64,000 nucleotides of DNA from assembly GCF_003987345.1 (NCBI RefSeq), contig NZ_PIPP01000001.1:797948-861947 (forward strand), written 5' to 3'. This document shows, in pieces, positions 8,728 through 17,969 of the stretch. Position 1 is the first letter of the stretch. Each line of letters starts with the position of its first letter. The notes under the pieces are model-generated. The model searched no databases. It was not told the DNA's origin and was given only the letters and a program-made list of their open reading frames with translations. Origin of the DNA: Aliidiomarina shirensis. Lineage in GTDB: Bacteria; Pseudomonadota; Gammaproteobacteria; Enterobacterales; Alteromonadaceae. The translations under genes and the position numbers were made by a program.

Positions 8728-11085
8728 TCACTCTTTCTCTTTATTTTTCTGAAGCTTATAAGGATCTTCAGCCATAGCAAGGCGGAGTACGTCATCTATC
8801 CATTGAACTGGAAAAATTTCGAGATCTGCCTTTACATTGTCCGCAATTTCCTTCAAATCACGTTCATTGTCCTTTGGAATCAACACTCGTTTGATGCCAC
8901 CACGGTGCGCTGCTAGGAGTTTTTCTTTCAATCCACCGATAGCTAACACCTCTCCACGCAATGTGATTTCACCCGTCATGGCGACATCAGCCCGCACAGG
9001 TTTGTTGGTCAAAGACGAAACCAACGAAGTAACCATCGCGATACCCGCGCTGGGGCCATCTTTAGGTGTGGCGCCTTCGGGTACGTGAACGTGAATATCC
9101 CGCTTCTCGTGAAAGTCATTGGCGATTCCCAAGCCTTCGGCTCGACTTCTAACCACTGTCATCGCCGTGCTAATGGATTCCTTCATAACATCACCAAGAG
9201 AGCCGGTGCACACTACTTTGCCTTTGCCGGTTACGTTCGTCGCTTCAATGGTTAATAGATCCCCACCTACTTGTGTCCACGCTAAACCAGTAACTTGGCC
9301 AATTTGATTTTCATCTTCCGCCTTACCAAAATCAAATCGTTGAACACCAAGGAAATCCTCAAGATTGTCTTGATTAATGGTTACTTTTTTCAGTTTCTTG
9401 TCCAACAAAATGCGGCGTACTGATTTACGGCATAGCGTAGAAATTTCACGCTCTAAATTCCGAACGCCCGCTTCCCGCGTGTAATAACGGATAATGCCAA
9501 GAATTGCATCATCGGTAATATCCACTTCACCCTTACGTAAACCATTGCGCTCAAGTTGCTTTTCTAATAGGTGGCGTTTCGCGATATTCAACTTTTCGTC
9601 TTCTGTGTAGCCAGAAAGGCGAATAACTTCCATCCGATCGAGCAATGGCGCAGGAATATTCATGCTATTAGAAGTAGCAACAAACATGGTATCGGAAAGA
9701 TCGTAATCAACTTCTAGATAGTGATCGTTAAACGCATTGTTTTGCTCAGGATCGAGCACTTCTAACAAAGCAGAAGAAGGGTCGCCGCGCATATCCGAAG
9801 CCATTTTATCTATTTCATCAAGTAAAAACAGTGGGTTACGAACCTCAACCTTGGCCATTTTCTGCATCAATTTACCGGGCATCGAACCAATATAGGTACG
9901 GCGATGGCCGCGAATTTCAGCTTCATCACGAACACCACCAAGCGCCATACGCACGTACTTACGCCCCGTAGCCTTGGCTATTGATTGCCCTAATGATGTT
10001 TTACCAACACCTGGTGGCCCCACTAAACACAAAATAGGCCCACGAACTTTCTTGCTGCGTTGCTGCACCGCTAGATAGTCAAGAATACGCTCTTTTACTT
10101 TTTCCAAACCAAAATGATCTTCATTAAGAATTTTCTCAGCTTGGCTTAAATCTTTCTTAACTCGTGATTTTTTATGCCATGGAACACTGGTCATCCAATC
10201 AATATAGCTGCGCACCACGGTTGCTTCAGCCGACATCGGCGACATCATCCGAAGCTTCTGTAGCTCTGCTTTGGTTTTATCCAACGCCTCTTTCGGCATT
10301 TGCGCTTCTTCGATCTTTTTCGCTAGTACTTCAAACTCGTCAACACCATCTTCACCCTCACCGAGCTCTTTTTGAATTGCTTTCATTTGCTCATTCAAAT
10401 AGTACTCGCGTTGGCTTTTCTCCATCTGCTGTTTTACCCGATTACGGATTTTTCGCTCAACTTGAAGAATATCAATCTCACCCTCCATGAGGGCCATTAA
10501 ATGTTCCAAGCGCTCCTGGATTTGGATGATTTCCAATACCCGCTGTTTATCTGCAAGTTTGAGCGGCATATGCGCGGCCATGGTATCGGCCAAACGATCA
10601 GCATCATCGATACCATTTAACGAGGTAAGCACTTCTGGCGGAGTTTTCTTGTTAAGTTTTACGTAACCTTCGAATTGATTCAGCGCTGAACGAACCAGTA
10701 CTTCCTCTTCTTTCTCTTCCATCGGTTCAGTAAGCAATGATTCGATATCAGCCCGGAAAAAATCTCCGTCTGGCTGCCATGCCGTTACTTTGGCACGCTG
10801 AACGCCTTCAACTAATACTTTAACTGTGCCATCCGGAAGTTTGAGCATCTGTAAAATCGTTGCAACCGCGCCCACTTCATAAATATCATCAGCGCTTGGT
10901 TCTTCAACACCTGCGTCTTTCTGCGCAACTAGGAACACTTGTTTATCGTTATCCATTGCAGCATCAAGACACCGAATTGATTTTTCTCGGCCAACAAACA
11001 ATGGAATTACCATGTGTGGATATACCACTACATCACGTAAAGGTAATACCGGAATGCCCTGACGTTTTCCGCTTTCTTCTGTCAT
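8728..11085 (-). CDS. lon: ATP-dependent protease Lon
   Basis: A 785-residue LonA protease: N-terminal substrate-binding domain (PVLPLRDVVVYPHMVIPLFV), coiled coil, AAA+ module with Walker A GPPGVGKTSLG, and C-terminal protease domain with the catalytic serine in PKDGPSAGIAM and the lysine downstream in the GGLKEKLLAA segment. It degrades misfolded and regulatory proteins in the cytoplasm. The ATG at 11085 is chosen over 11097 because GGGA sits about six bases before it. A heat-shock-like promoter lies upstream. Confidence 0.97.
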   Translation of the reverse strand: MTEESGKRQGIPVLPLRDVVVYPHMVIPLFVGREKSIRCLDAAMDNDKQVFLVAQKDAGVEEPSADDIYEVGAVATILQMLKLPDGTVKVLVEGVQRAKVTAWQPDGDFFRADIESLLTEPMEEKEEEVLVRSALNQFEGYVKLNKKTPPEVLTSLNGIDDADRLADTMAAHMPLKLADKQRVLEIIQIQERLEHLMALMEGEIDILQVERKIRNRVKQQMEKSQREYYLNEQMKAIQKELGEGEDGVDEFEVLAKKIEEAQMPKEALDKTKAELQKLRMMSPMSAEATVVRSYIDWMTSVPWHKKSRVKKDLSQAEKILNEDHFGLEKVKERILDYLAVQQRSKKVRGPILCLVGPPGVGKTSLGQSIAKATGRKYVRMALGGVRDEAEIRGHRRTYIGSMPGKLMQKMAKVEVRNPLFLLDEIDKMASDMRGDPSSALLEVLDPEQNNAFNDHYLEVDYDLSDTMFVATSNSMNIPAPLLDRMEVIRLSGYTEDEKLNIAKRHLLEKQLERNGLRKGEVDITDDAILGIIRYYTREAGVRNLEREISTLCRKSVRRILLDKKLKKVTINQDNLEDFLGVQRFDFGKAEDENQIGQVTGLAWTQVGGDLLTIEATNVTGKGKVVCTGSLGDVMKESISTAMTVVRSRAEGLGIANDFHEKRDIHVHVPEGATPKDGPSAGIAMVTSLVSSLTNKPVRADVAMTGEITLRGEVLAIGGLKEKLLAAHRGGIKRVLIPKDNERDLKEIADNVKADLEIFPVQWIDDVLRLAMAEDPYKLQKNKEKE

Positions 11086-11130
11086 TACTGTTCCCATATT
11101 TTAGTGTCCAAAAAATCTGATATACCCTTA

Positions 11131-11158
11131 ATATGCGGCTTATCCGATAAAGTTCAAT
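11131..11158 (-). promoter_or_regulatory. Probable sigma-32 heat-shock promoter of lon
   Basis: On the minus strand: -35 ATTGAAC (11152-11158), 13-base spacer, -10 CCGCATAT (11131-11138). The -10 matches the heat-shock consensus CCCCATNT at all but one defined position, and spacing is in the accepted range. Heat-shock control of lon is established in E. coli; here it is inferred. Confidence 0.6.
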
Positions 11159-11169
11159 GGCTAGGTAAT

Positions 11170-11195
11170 AAAAAAGGGGCCGGATGGCCCCTTTT
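11170..11195 (-). terminator. Intrinsic terminator of clpX
   Basis: On the minus strand: stem GGGGCC / GGCCCC extended by AAAA/TTTT, four-base loop, six T. It lies directly after the clpX stop and separates clpX from lon. Confidence 0.9.
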
Positions 11196-11200
11196 CTTGA

Positions 11201-12478
11201 TTATTCACCCGATGCTTGGGCGTCTTTTTGTTTCGAATAAATAAGTATGGGATCCGATTCACCGGTAATCACAGTTTCATCGATCACCACTTTACTCACG
11301 TTGGTCATGGAAGGTAGTTCATACATTGTTGAAAGCAAAACATCCTCCACAATAGAACGAAGCCCGCGAGCACCGGTTTTCCGCTGCATGGCCTTTTTAG
11401 CTATCGCTCGCAAGGCATCTTCACGGAATTCGAGCTCTACGTTTTCCATATCCAACAACGCAGCATATTGCTTGGTAATCGCATTTTTTGGTTCACCAAG
11501 AATTTGCACTAATGCGTCTTCATCGAGTTCGGTCAAACTTGCCACTACAGGTAAACGGCCAATAAATTCAGGAATTAAGCCATACTTTACCAAATCTTCA
11601 GGTTCAACTTGTGTTAGCAAATTAATTTGGTTGCTATCTGAACTTGATTTCAGCTTGGCACCAAAACCAATACCTGCACCAGTAGCCAACCGCTGCTGAA
11701 CAACTTTCTCTAATCCTGAGAAAGCGCCACCACAAACAAATAGAATTTTCGAAGTATCTACCTGCACAAACTCTTGCTGCGGATGCTTCCGACCACCTTG
11801 CGGTGGTACCGAAGCAATCGTACCTTCAATTAACTTCAATAACGCCTGTTGAACGCCTTCACCAGAAACATCGCGGGTGATGGAAGGGTTATCTGATTTA
11901 CGCGAAATCTTATCGATTTCATCAATGTAAACAATTCCACGTTCAGCTTTCGCCGCATCGTAATCACATTTCTGCAATAACTTCTGAATGATATTTTCGA
12001 CATCTTCACCAACGTAACCGGCTTCCGTTAACGTCGTAGCATCAGCCATCGTGAAGGGAACATCTAAGAAGCGGGCCAATGTTTCGGCGAGCAACGTTTT
12101 ACCACTACCTGTAGGACCAATCAGCAAGATATTACTCTTACCTAATTCGATATTATCGTGCACGCCTGCATTACGTAGGCGCTTGTAGTGATTATAAACA
12201 GCTACCGCAAGCACACGTTTTGCGTGATCTTGGCCAATTACGTAATCATCCAAGTGTTGGCGTATTTCTTTGGGTGTTGGTAACTGATCTTCACCAGCTT
12301 GAGGTGAAATGTTCTTGATCTCTTCTTTCAAGATATCGTTACATAGATCAACACACTCATCGCAAATAAAGACCGATGGCCCGGCGATAAGTTTTTTTAC
12401 TTCGTGCTGGCTCTTGCCACAGAAGGTACAGTAAAGCGCTTTACTGCTGTTGCTGGTGCCAGATGTTGTATCCGTCAT
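11201..12478 (-). CDS. clpX: ATP-dependent Clp protease, ATPase subunit ClpX
   Basis: A 425-residue ClpX, the usual length. The N-terminal zinc-binding domain has two CxxC pairs (YCTFCGK and [10 protein letters not shown]), then the AAA+ domain with Walker [13 protein letters not shown], the pore loop segment [10 protein letters not shown] and Walker [11 protein letters not shown]. It unfolds tagged proteins and feeds them to ClpP. It lies 48 bases after clpP on the same strand. Confidence 0.97.
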   Translation of the reverse strand: MTDTTSGTSNSSKALYCTFCGKSQHEVKKLIAGPSVFICDECVDLCNDILKEEIKNISPQAGEDQLPTPKEIRQHLDDYVIGQDHAKRVLAVAVYNHYKRLRNAGVHDNIELGKSNILLIGPTGSGKTLLAETLARFLDVPFTMADATTLTEAGYVGEDVENIIQKLLQKCDYDAAKAERGIVYIDEIDKISRKSDNPSITRDVSGEGVQQALLKLIEGTIASVPPQGGRKHPQQEFVQVDTSKILFVCGGAFSGLEKVVQQRLATGAGIGFGAKLKSSSDSNQINLLTQVEPEDLVKYGLIPEFIGRLPVVASLTELDEDALVQILGEPKNAITKQYAALLDMENVELEFREDALRAIAKKAMQRKTGARGLRSIVEDVLLSTMYELPSMTNVSKVVIDETVITGESDPILIYSKQKDAQASGE

Positions 12479-12526
12479 TCACTTCTCCAGTACAACCAAA
12501 TATGTACTTTTACTTAATTAATACGC

Positions 12527-13162
12527 TTACTTTTTGCCAGTGCTTTTTTCCGCACCGCGATGGCTTAATACTTCATCAACGATACCATAAGCTACCGATT
12601 GTTCCGAGCTCATAAAGTTATCACGATCAGTATCGTTTGCCACACGCTCAATCTCTTGGCCTGTGTGCTCTGCTAAAATTCTATTTAATTTATCTTTTAT
12701 GTACATGATTTCGCGAGCGTGGATTTCAATATCCGAAGCTTGCCCTTGGAAACCACCTAATGGCTGATGAATCATCACGCGCGAGTTAGGTAAACAAAAA
12801 CGCTTGCCTTTGGCGCCACCCGCTAACAAGAACGCGCCCATACTTGCGGCTTGGCCGATACAAATTGTGGATACGTCATTCCGGATAAACTGCATGGTAT
12901 CGTATATAGCCATACCCGCCGTTACCGAGCCACCTGGGGAATTGATATACAGATAAATATCTTTCTCCGGGTTCTCTGATTCAAGGAACAACATTTGAGC
13001 CACGATCAAATTCGCCATTTGTTCTTCTACAGGCCCAACTAAAAAGATAATTCCTTCTTTCAACAACCGTGAGTAAATATCAAATGAACGCTCACCTTTT
13101 GCTGTTTGCTCGATTACCATTGGCACAAGTGCCGCCATTGGATCCGGTAAAGTATTTCCCAT
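12527..13162 (-). CDS. clpP: ATP-dependent Clp protease, proteolytic subunit ClpP
   Basis: A 211-residue ClpP with the full catalytic triad: S107 in GQAASMGA, H132 in MIHQPLGG, and D181 in DTDRDNF; spacing equals that of E. coli ClpP. The GGSV oxyanion segment is at about 77-80. It forms the tetradecameric serine protease with ClpX. AGGAG lies about 11 bases before the ATG, immediately after the trigger-factor terminator, so clpP expression may depend on read-through or a promoter within the end of tig. Confidence 0.97.
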   Translation of the reverse strand: MGNTLPDPMAALVPMVIEQTAKGERSFDIYSRLLKEGIIFLVGPVEEQMANLIVAQMLFLESENPEKDIYLYINSPGGSVTAGMAIYDTMQFIRNDVSTICIGQAASMGAFLLAGGAKGKRFCLPNSRVMIHQPLGGFQGQASDIEIHAREIMYIKDKLNRILAEHTGQEIERVANDTDRDNFMSSEQSVAYGIVDEVLSHRGAEKSTGKK

Positions 13163-13178
13163 TAGCTAATTCACTCCT

Positions 13179-13214
13179 AAAAAAAATGGCTCGGATACAT
13201 TAACCCGAGCCATT
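13179..13214 (-). terminator. Intrinsic terminator between tig and clpP
   Basis: On the minus strand: perfect ten-base-pair stem AATGGCTCGG / CCGAGCCATT, ten-base loop, then eight T. It ends only about 16 bases before the clpP ATG. Confidence 0.9.
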
Positions 13215-13244
13215 AAACCAATTCCTGAGAATTTCAGCAAATGC

Positions 13245-14549
13245 TTATTTTGCTTGAGGGTTCATCACTTCATCGAAGCTAAACTCTTTCTCAGTAACTT
13301 TCGCTTTCTCGAGCACAAAATCAATAGCTTGATCTTCGAGCACTACATTTTCAACTTGCTGTTTCGCTTCAGCATTTTCTTTGTAGTACGCAACTACTTC
13401 TTGCGGATCTTCATACGCAGAAGCAGTATTTTCAATCATTTCCTGAACGCGTGCTTCGTCAACTTTAAGTTCGTTACCGCGAATAACTTCGCCAAGTAAC
13501 AATCCAACTTTAACGCGCTCATCAGCTTGCTCAGAGAATAATTCTGCTGGTAGCTCAGGCATGTTCTGGCCATTTCCACCAAACCGCTGCATAGCTTGCT
13601 GGCGAAGAACTTTAACTTCTTGTTCTTTCATTGCTGCAGGCACTGGAATATCATCGTTAGCCGCTAACAAACCTTTGATAACTTGTTGCTTAACTTTATT
13701 TTTTACAGCATTTTTCAGTTCACGTTCCATGTTCTTGCGAACTTCAGCACGCAACGCTTCAATACCGCCATCGCCAATACCGAACTGAGTAGCAAAATCA
13801 TCATTCAGTTCAGGTAGTTTTGGTGCATTCACTGCTTTGATTACAAGATCAAACTCAGCAACTTTACCTTTTAAATCTTCAGCATGGTAATCTTCAGGGA
13901 ACGTCACTTCGATAGTTTTCTCAGCGCCAGCTTTCAACCCTTTCATACCGTCTTCGAAACCTGGAATCATGCGGCCTTGGCCCATTTCCAATTCAAAGTT
14001 TTCAGCTTTGCCGCCTTCAAATTCTTCGCCATCTACGCGGCCAAGAAAATCAAAAGTTACTTTATCGCCTTCTTTCGCGCCACGCTTCACTTCTTCAAAA
14101 GTAGCATGTTGCTTCTGTAAGGTTTCTAGCATTTTTTCAAGGTCTGCATCAGTAACCGTTGCTACTGGCTTCTCAACACTAACCTTATCCAAATCTTTTA
14201 ATTCAACTTCTGGATATACTTCGAACACAGCAACGAACTCAAGGTCTTTACCTTCTTCGTCAACTTTTGGTTCAAAGCGAGGCGCACCCGCTGGATTAAT
14301 CTTCTCTTGCACCAAAGCTTCAATGTAGTGGCGTTGGATTTGCTCCATCACTACGTCTTGGCGAATTGCAGGGCCGAAGCGCTTAGCAACCAAGCTTACT
14401 GGCACTTTGCCTGGGCGGAAGCCGTCCATACGAACAGTACGAGCCTGTTGTTGTACTTTGCTCTTAACTTCTTTATCAATTTTCTCAGCCGGAACAGAGA
14501 TGGTAATCCGGCGTTCTAAACCTTCAGTTGCTTCAACAGAAACCTGCAT
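13245..14549 (-). CDS. tig: Trigger factor, ribosome-associated chaperone and prolyl isomerase
   Basis: A 434-residue trigger factor. The N-terminal ribosome-binding domain carries the signature GFRPGKVP (about residues 43-50). The FKBP-type isomerase domain spans about 155-245 ([29 protein letters not shown]), followed by the helical C-terminal chaperone domain. It meets nascent chains at the ribosome exit. GAGG lies upstream of the ATG. It heads the tig-clpP-clpX-lon-hupB-ppiD block. Confidence 0.97.
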   Translation of the reverse strand: MQVSVEATEGLERRITISVPAEKIDKEVKSKVQQQARTVRMDGFRPGKVPVSLVAKRFGPAIRQDVVMEQIQRHYIEALVQEKINPAGAPRFEPKVDEEGKDLEFVAVFEVYPEVELKDLDKVSVEKPVATVTDADLEKMLETLQKQHATFEEVKRGAKEGDKVTFDFLGRVDGEEFEGGKAENFELEMGQGRMIPGFEDGMKGLKAGAEKTIEVTFPEDYHAEDLKGKVAEFDLVIKAVNAPKLPELNDDFATQFGIGDGGIEALRAEVRKNMERELKNAVKNKVKQQVIKGLLAANDDIPVPAAMKEQEVKVLRQQAMQRFGGNGQNMPELPAELFSEQADERVKVGLLLGEVIRGNELKVDEARVQEMIENTASAYEDPQEVVAYYKENAEAKQQVENVVLEDQAIDFVLEKAKVTEKEFSFDEVMNPQAK

Positions 14550-14945
14550 TGCGTTGTTACCTCAGCATCACTAAATAGTGCATTTCGTATTACCGTAGCC
14601 TTAATCATTCCGTTATTACGTTATTGAAATCTTCTCAATACGTAACAAACAGTATTCTTAAGCTACTCCAAAAAATCTGGTGCCTGCATACTCGGGATGT
14701 CGATCCCGCGGCCACCTACTCTTTTCTAAGCAAGTACTCATAAAGCACTTCATGAAAAAATGACGCGACATTATAACGATGACAAGCGACAGAGTCGAGC
14801 ATAGCCGCCGAATTAATCAGCAGACAAGACAAATCATCGCTAGCAGCGCTAAAACTGCATTCTTAAATTGACAAAGTGGCGATGAAAAAGCAACCTATCA
14901 ATAGTAAGCGTCTATAATAAGAAAAATACCTGCACGACGGGACCC
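14550..14945. other. 396-base divergent intergenic region between tig and the GGDEF-like gene
   Basis: No convincing gene is visible. The region must hold the promoters of tig (leftward) and of the diverging PAS/GAF/GGDEF-like gene (rightward). Two stem-loops stand out on the tig side: a small one with arms CACTA/TAGTG about 24 bases before tig, and a larger structured element at 14670-14716, listed separately. Confidence 0.6.
14670..14716 (-). terminator. Possible attenuator or structured leader element upstream of tig
   Basis: On the minus strand an outer stem GGTGGCC / GGCACC (one bulge) encloses a perfect inner hairpin CGGGAT-CGAC-ATCCCG and is followed by AGATTTTTTGG. This has the form of an intrinsic terminator about 120 bases before the tig start. 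It could be an attenuator in the tig leader or the end of a short upstream transcript. No known riboswitch family was recognised. Confidence 0.35.
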
Positions 14946-16487
14946 ATGATGCCTCAATTTGGAACTTCGATAAAAAATTGGCAAGCAGTTGTTGACCTTT
15001 TGCCTGTAGCTGTTGTCTTCGCCGCGGAATCGGAAGACTCAGGAATCCCATCGCGTACTTACTTTGCCAATCAAACTGCAATTGAGTTACTCAATCTCGA
15101 TGCCGACTTGCCGTTAAAATCGCAGCTTGAAAAGTTACAATTCTTTCCTGACGTTCATCTCACTGGTGCTGCCACGGATCCACAGCCTATTGCCTCGCCG
15201 ATTATCGCAGCGTTATCCGGCGAAGTTATTGATCGTCGTGATTTAATCGTAGCAAATTTTCCAGTCAGCATCGAAAGCAATCAATTCTATGGCGACGATG
15301 AACGAATTTACGCATTAACGTTACAACCCAGAGACCATCGGTTATTTTTTAATAAAAGTACGCCAATGGATATGTCAAATGCGGAAGTGTCACTTCGTGA
15401 TTTCATTGGTTTTGAGAAAATTGTTGCCGATTTATCAACCCTACTGCGAAATTCTAAGCTCGCGCAAATTGACGCCAATATTTACCATGCGCTTACTCGG
15501 CTAGGCGAGTTCTGCCAATCCGATCGAGCCTACGTATTTCTGTTTGACTTTGAACATACCACAATGAGCAATACCCACGAGTGGGTTAATGATGGAATTT
15601 CAAGTCATATCGATGATCTTCAAGAAATTCCCAATACACAGCTTCCTTGGTTTTTCGAGCAAATTAAAAGCCAAGGCGTATTCGCGATAACCGACACAGC
15701 CAAGATCCCCGATGAAGGAGCGCTTGAGAAGGCCGAGTTTGAACGCGAGGATATTCGTTCAACACTTTGTGTCGGCCTCTATGAAATGGATGAATTAATC
15801 GGTTTCATAGGTTTAGATATGGTCGCTAGAAATCGTCGTTGGTCCGAAGCTGATATTCGGCGAACGCGGCTTATTGGCGAACTCATTGCCACGGCGGTAA
15901 GTAATGAGCGCATTTACCATACCTTACAAACATCGCAACAGCAGCTTATGGCAAACAATGACGCGCTCCGCGAATTAGTGCTTCGAGACGGGCTAACTGG
16001 ATTAGCGAATCGTCGGCAATTCACCGACCGCCTGCAAGAGGAGATGGCCAGGGCATTGCGGCAAAAACATGAACTTACTGTCGCAATGTTCGGTATCGAT
16101 GATTTTAGAGCATATAACGAGAGTCTTGGCCTTCCGTCCGGTGATGCCTTAATTCAAAAGCTAGCTGGGCTTCTAAAGCAACATTTTCGCAGAAATGGCG
16201 AGCTTGTGTGTCGCTTTGCCGATGAAAAGTTTGCGGTAATGCTTCCTCATCTTAGCTTTCTTGATGCTTGCCAACGTAGCGATGATTTTCTGCAGTTACT
16301 CGAGTTAGAAGGCATCACTCATCCAAGCACGGAAAACAGCAAGAACGTTACAGTAAGTGGCGGTATAGCCTGCCTATCTGATAGCCGAAATGCAGATGAT
16401 CTTGTGAACCAAGCTGACAATATGCTGACGTTGGCAAAAGCAAAAGGAAGAAATCGAGTAGAGTATAGAGAATCATCCGCATCGTAA
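14946..16487 (+). CDS. PAS-like/GAF sensor protein with degenerate GGDEF domain
   Basis: A 513-residue soluble protein. Residues 10-130 look PAS-like (VVDLLPVAVVFA... YFANQTAIELLN), about 165-325 form a GAF domain (YHALTRLGEFCQSDRAYVFLF; LIGFIGLDMV), and about 345-505 are a GGDEF fold (LVLRDGLTGLANRRQF). The active-site motif reads ADEKF (425-429) instead of GGDEF/GGEEF, and the metal-binding DxD region reads GIDDF. It probably cannot make cyclic di-GMP and may act as a sensor or GTP/c-di-GMP binding protein. There are two adjacent ATG codons (14946, 14949); GGGA precedes them. It is monocistronic. Confidence 0.85.
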   Translation: MMPQFGTSIKNWQAVVDLLPVAVVFAAESEDSGIPSRTYFANQTAIELLNLDADLPLKSQLEKLQFFPDVHLTGAATDPQPIASPIIAALSGEVIDRRDLIVANFPVSIESNQFYGDDERIYALTLQPRDHRLFFNKSTPMDMSNAEVSLRDFIGFEKIVADLSTLLRNSKLAQIDANIYHALTRLGEFCQSDRAYVFLFDFEHTTMSNTHEWVNDGISSHIDDLQEIPNTQLPWFFEQIKSQGVFAITDTAKIPDEGALEKAEFEREDIRSTLCVGLYEMDELIGFIGLDMVARNRRWSEADIRRTRLIGELIATAVSNERIYHTLQTSQQQLMANNDALRELVLRDGLTGLANRRQFTDRLQEEMARALRQKHELTVAMFGIDDFRAYNESLGLPSGDALIQKLAGLLKQHFRRNGELVCRFADEKFAVMLPHLSFLDACQRSDDFLQLLELEGITHPSTENSKNVTVSGGIACLSDSRNADDLVNQADNMLTLAKAKGRNRVEYRESSAS

Positions 16488-16646
16488 TCGCCAGATTCCG
16501 TGCTCAGCCTCATTTTCGTTCAACCAATAACATGCGCTTTTCCTAAGTTGCCGATGAACAAAATATGGCCTAGGATAGGGATCAGTTGGTACAGTATTTG
16601 TCGCGACACAAACGTTATGTGAATAAAAATAATAAGGGTAATTTAA

Positions 16647-17360
16647 ATGCGTCAGCGTTCTATGATCAGTAAAGTATCAATTCTGAGTGTTCTACTTCTA
16701 TCTGCATGCTCGTCCTCTACCCCAGACACTGGCGCATCAGTGCAAATCTTTGAGAATCATTTCTCGATTCAAGGCAAGGTAACGAATTCTACCGTTGAGC
16801 AACTGGAAAACTTGGTAGCTGACTATCCCGAGGTTACCGAACTACATATATCGAGCGAAACTTCAGACCCAATGGCTGCGATGCAGCTCGGCTATATTTT
16901 GTACCGGAATGCTTTTGATTTACGGGTTACCGATATATGCAAGCAAGGCTGCGCAAATTACATTTTCACTGCTGCAAAAACTCGTACGGTTGATGAAGGA
17001 GCTATTGTGGCATGGGCTGGCGGCGCACTAGAACAAAGCAGGCTCAGTGAATGGACATCAACACTGTTTCCGGGCGTAGGTGATTTCATTGCCCAAAATG
17101 CCAATGCTTACCTGCGCCGGGAAACTCGATTTTTCAACCGCATCAACGTCGACCAATATATTACCGTTTATGGCTTTGATAAAAATATCGGCTGTATGAC
17201 TGAGCAATACCAAGGATTCTACTATTCAGAAGCTGATTTATTGAGTATGGGATTGGGCCCAAGTACATTTGCGGAAACCGATACCTCACGCGTTCCAAAC
17301 CCGCGCACCGATCGTTATTGCCAAGTTGATTTAAGCAATCGCCTGCTACTCATCAACTAA
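16647..17360 (+). CDS. Putative lipoprotein with ClpP/crotonase-like fold, catalytic residues apparently lost
   Basis: A 237-residue lipoprotein: lipobox LLSAC with C21 as lipidation site. The body (residues 34-200) resembles periplasmic ClpP/crotonase-like proteins in which a segment of the form CxSSCANYxF holds the nucleophile and VAWHGG the histidine; here these read C98-K-Q-G-C-A-N-Y and VAWAGGA (121-127). That comparison is from memory of relatives, so the family call is tentative. AAGGG lies before the ATG. The 3' end overlaps the converging yigZ-type gene by 15 bases. Confidence 0.65.
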   Translation: MRQRSMISKVSILSVLLLSACSSSTPDTGASVQIFENHFSIQGKVTNSTVEQLENLVADYPEVTELHISSETSDPMAAMQLGYILYRNAFDLRVTDICKQGCANYIFTAAKTRTVDEGAIVAWAGGALEQSRLSEWTSTLFPGVGDFIAQNANAYLRRETRFFNRINVDQYITVYGFDKNIGCMTEQYQGFYYSEADLLSMGLGPSTFAETDTSRVPNPRTDRYCQVDLSNRLLLIN

Positions 17361-17957
17361 ACGCACGCCCTTGAGTTGATGCTGCGCGCAGAAAGCATCA
17401 AAGGCTGCATCATGCTCCGTGGGAAGTGATAGGCTCACATTTACGGTGTCGGTATAAGTTACGCTATCAATGTTCCCCTCATTTTCACTGAGAAAATGCC
17501 GAAGCGGCTGCTCCAACGAAAAATCAACAGAAACTTGCCAACGGCTTTGAGCCACATGAATAGTAAACGGCACCTTACGCATTACTGCTTCAGCAGCTTG
17601 CGAATATGCTCTCACTAAACCACCGGCGCCCAGCTTTACACCGCCAAAATAACGCACCACGATAAGCATCACATCACTGATACCTTTATGCTGCAAAACA
17701 TTTAGAATAGGTTTTCCTGCGGTACCGCTAGGTTCACCATCATCATTCATCGCTGCACTACTTGGTAGTTGCGCGCCGCCAAGTAAATAAGCCCAGCAGT
17801 GATGGCGAGCATCAGGGTATTGTGCTTTCGTTTTTTCTAATAAAAGCAAAGCTTGATCGCGATTTTCCGCGGGTCCAGCGATAGCAATAAATCGGCTCTT
17901 CTTTATTTCGATTTCAAATTCCGCAAACCCAGACGCAACTTTTAAAGGATCTGACAT
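17346..17957 (-). CDS. YigZ/IMPACT family protein
   Basis: A 203-residue YigZ family protein. The N-terminal UPF0029 domain has the signatures KKSRFIA, ARHHCWAYLLGG, NDDGEPSGTAGKPIL and VRYFGGVKLGAGGLVRAYS; the C-terminal part is a DUF1949-like ferredoxin fold. The family is related to eukaryotic IMPACT; its bacterial role is not settled. It lies 12 bases after the MetC-like gene and likely shares its mRNA. No strong ribosome site is visible. Confidence 0.92.
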   Translation of the reverse strand: MSDPLKVASGFAEFEIEIKKSRFIAIAGPAENRDQALLLLEKTKAQYPDARHHCWAYLLGGAQLPSSAAMNDDGEPSGTAGKPILNVLQHKGISDVMLIVVRYFGGVKLGAGGLVRAYSQAAEAVMRKVPFTIHVAQSRWQVSVDFSLEQPLRHFLSENEGNIDSVTYTDTVNVSLSLPTEHDAAFDAFCAQHQLKGVRLVDE

Positions 17958-17969
17958 TAGTATGTTGTA

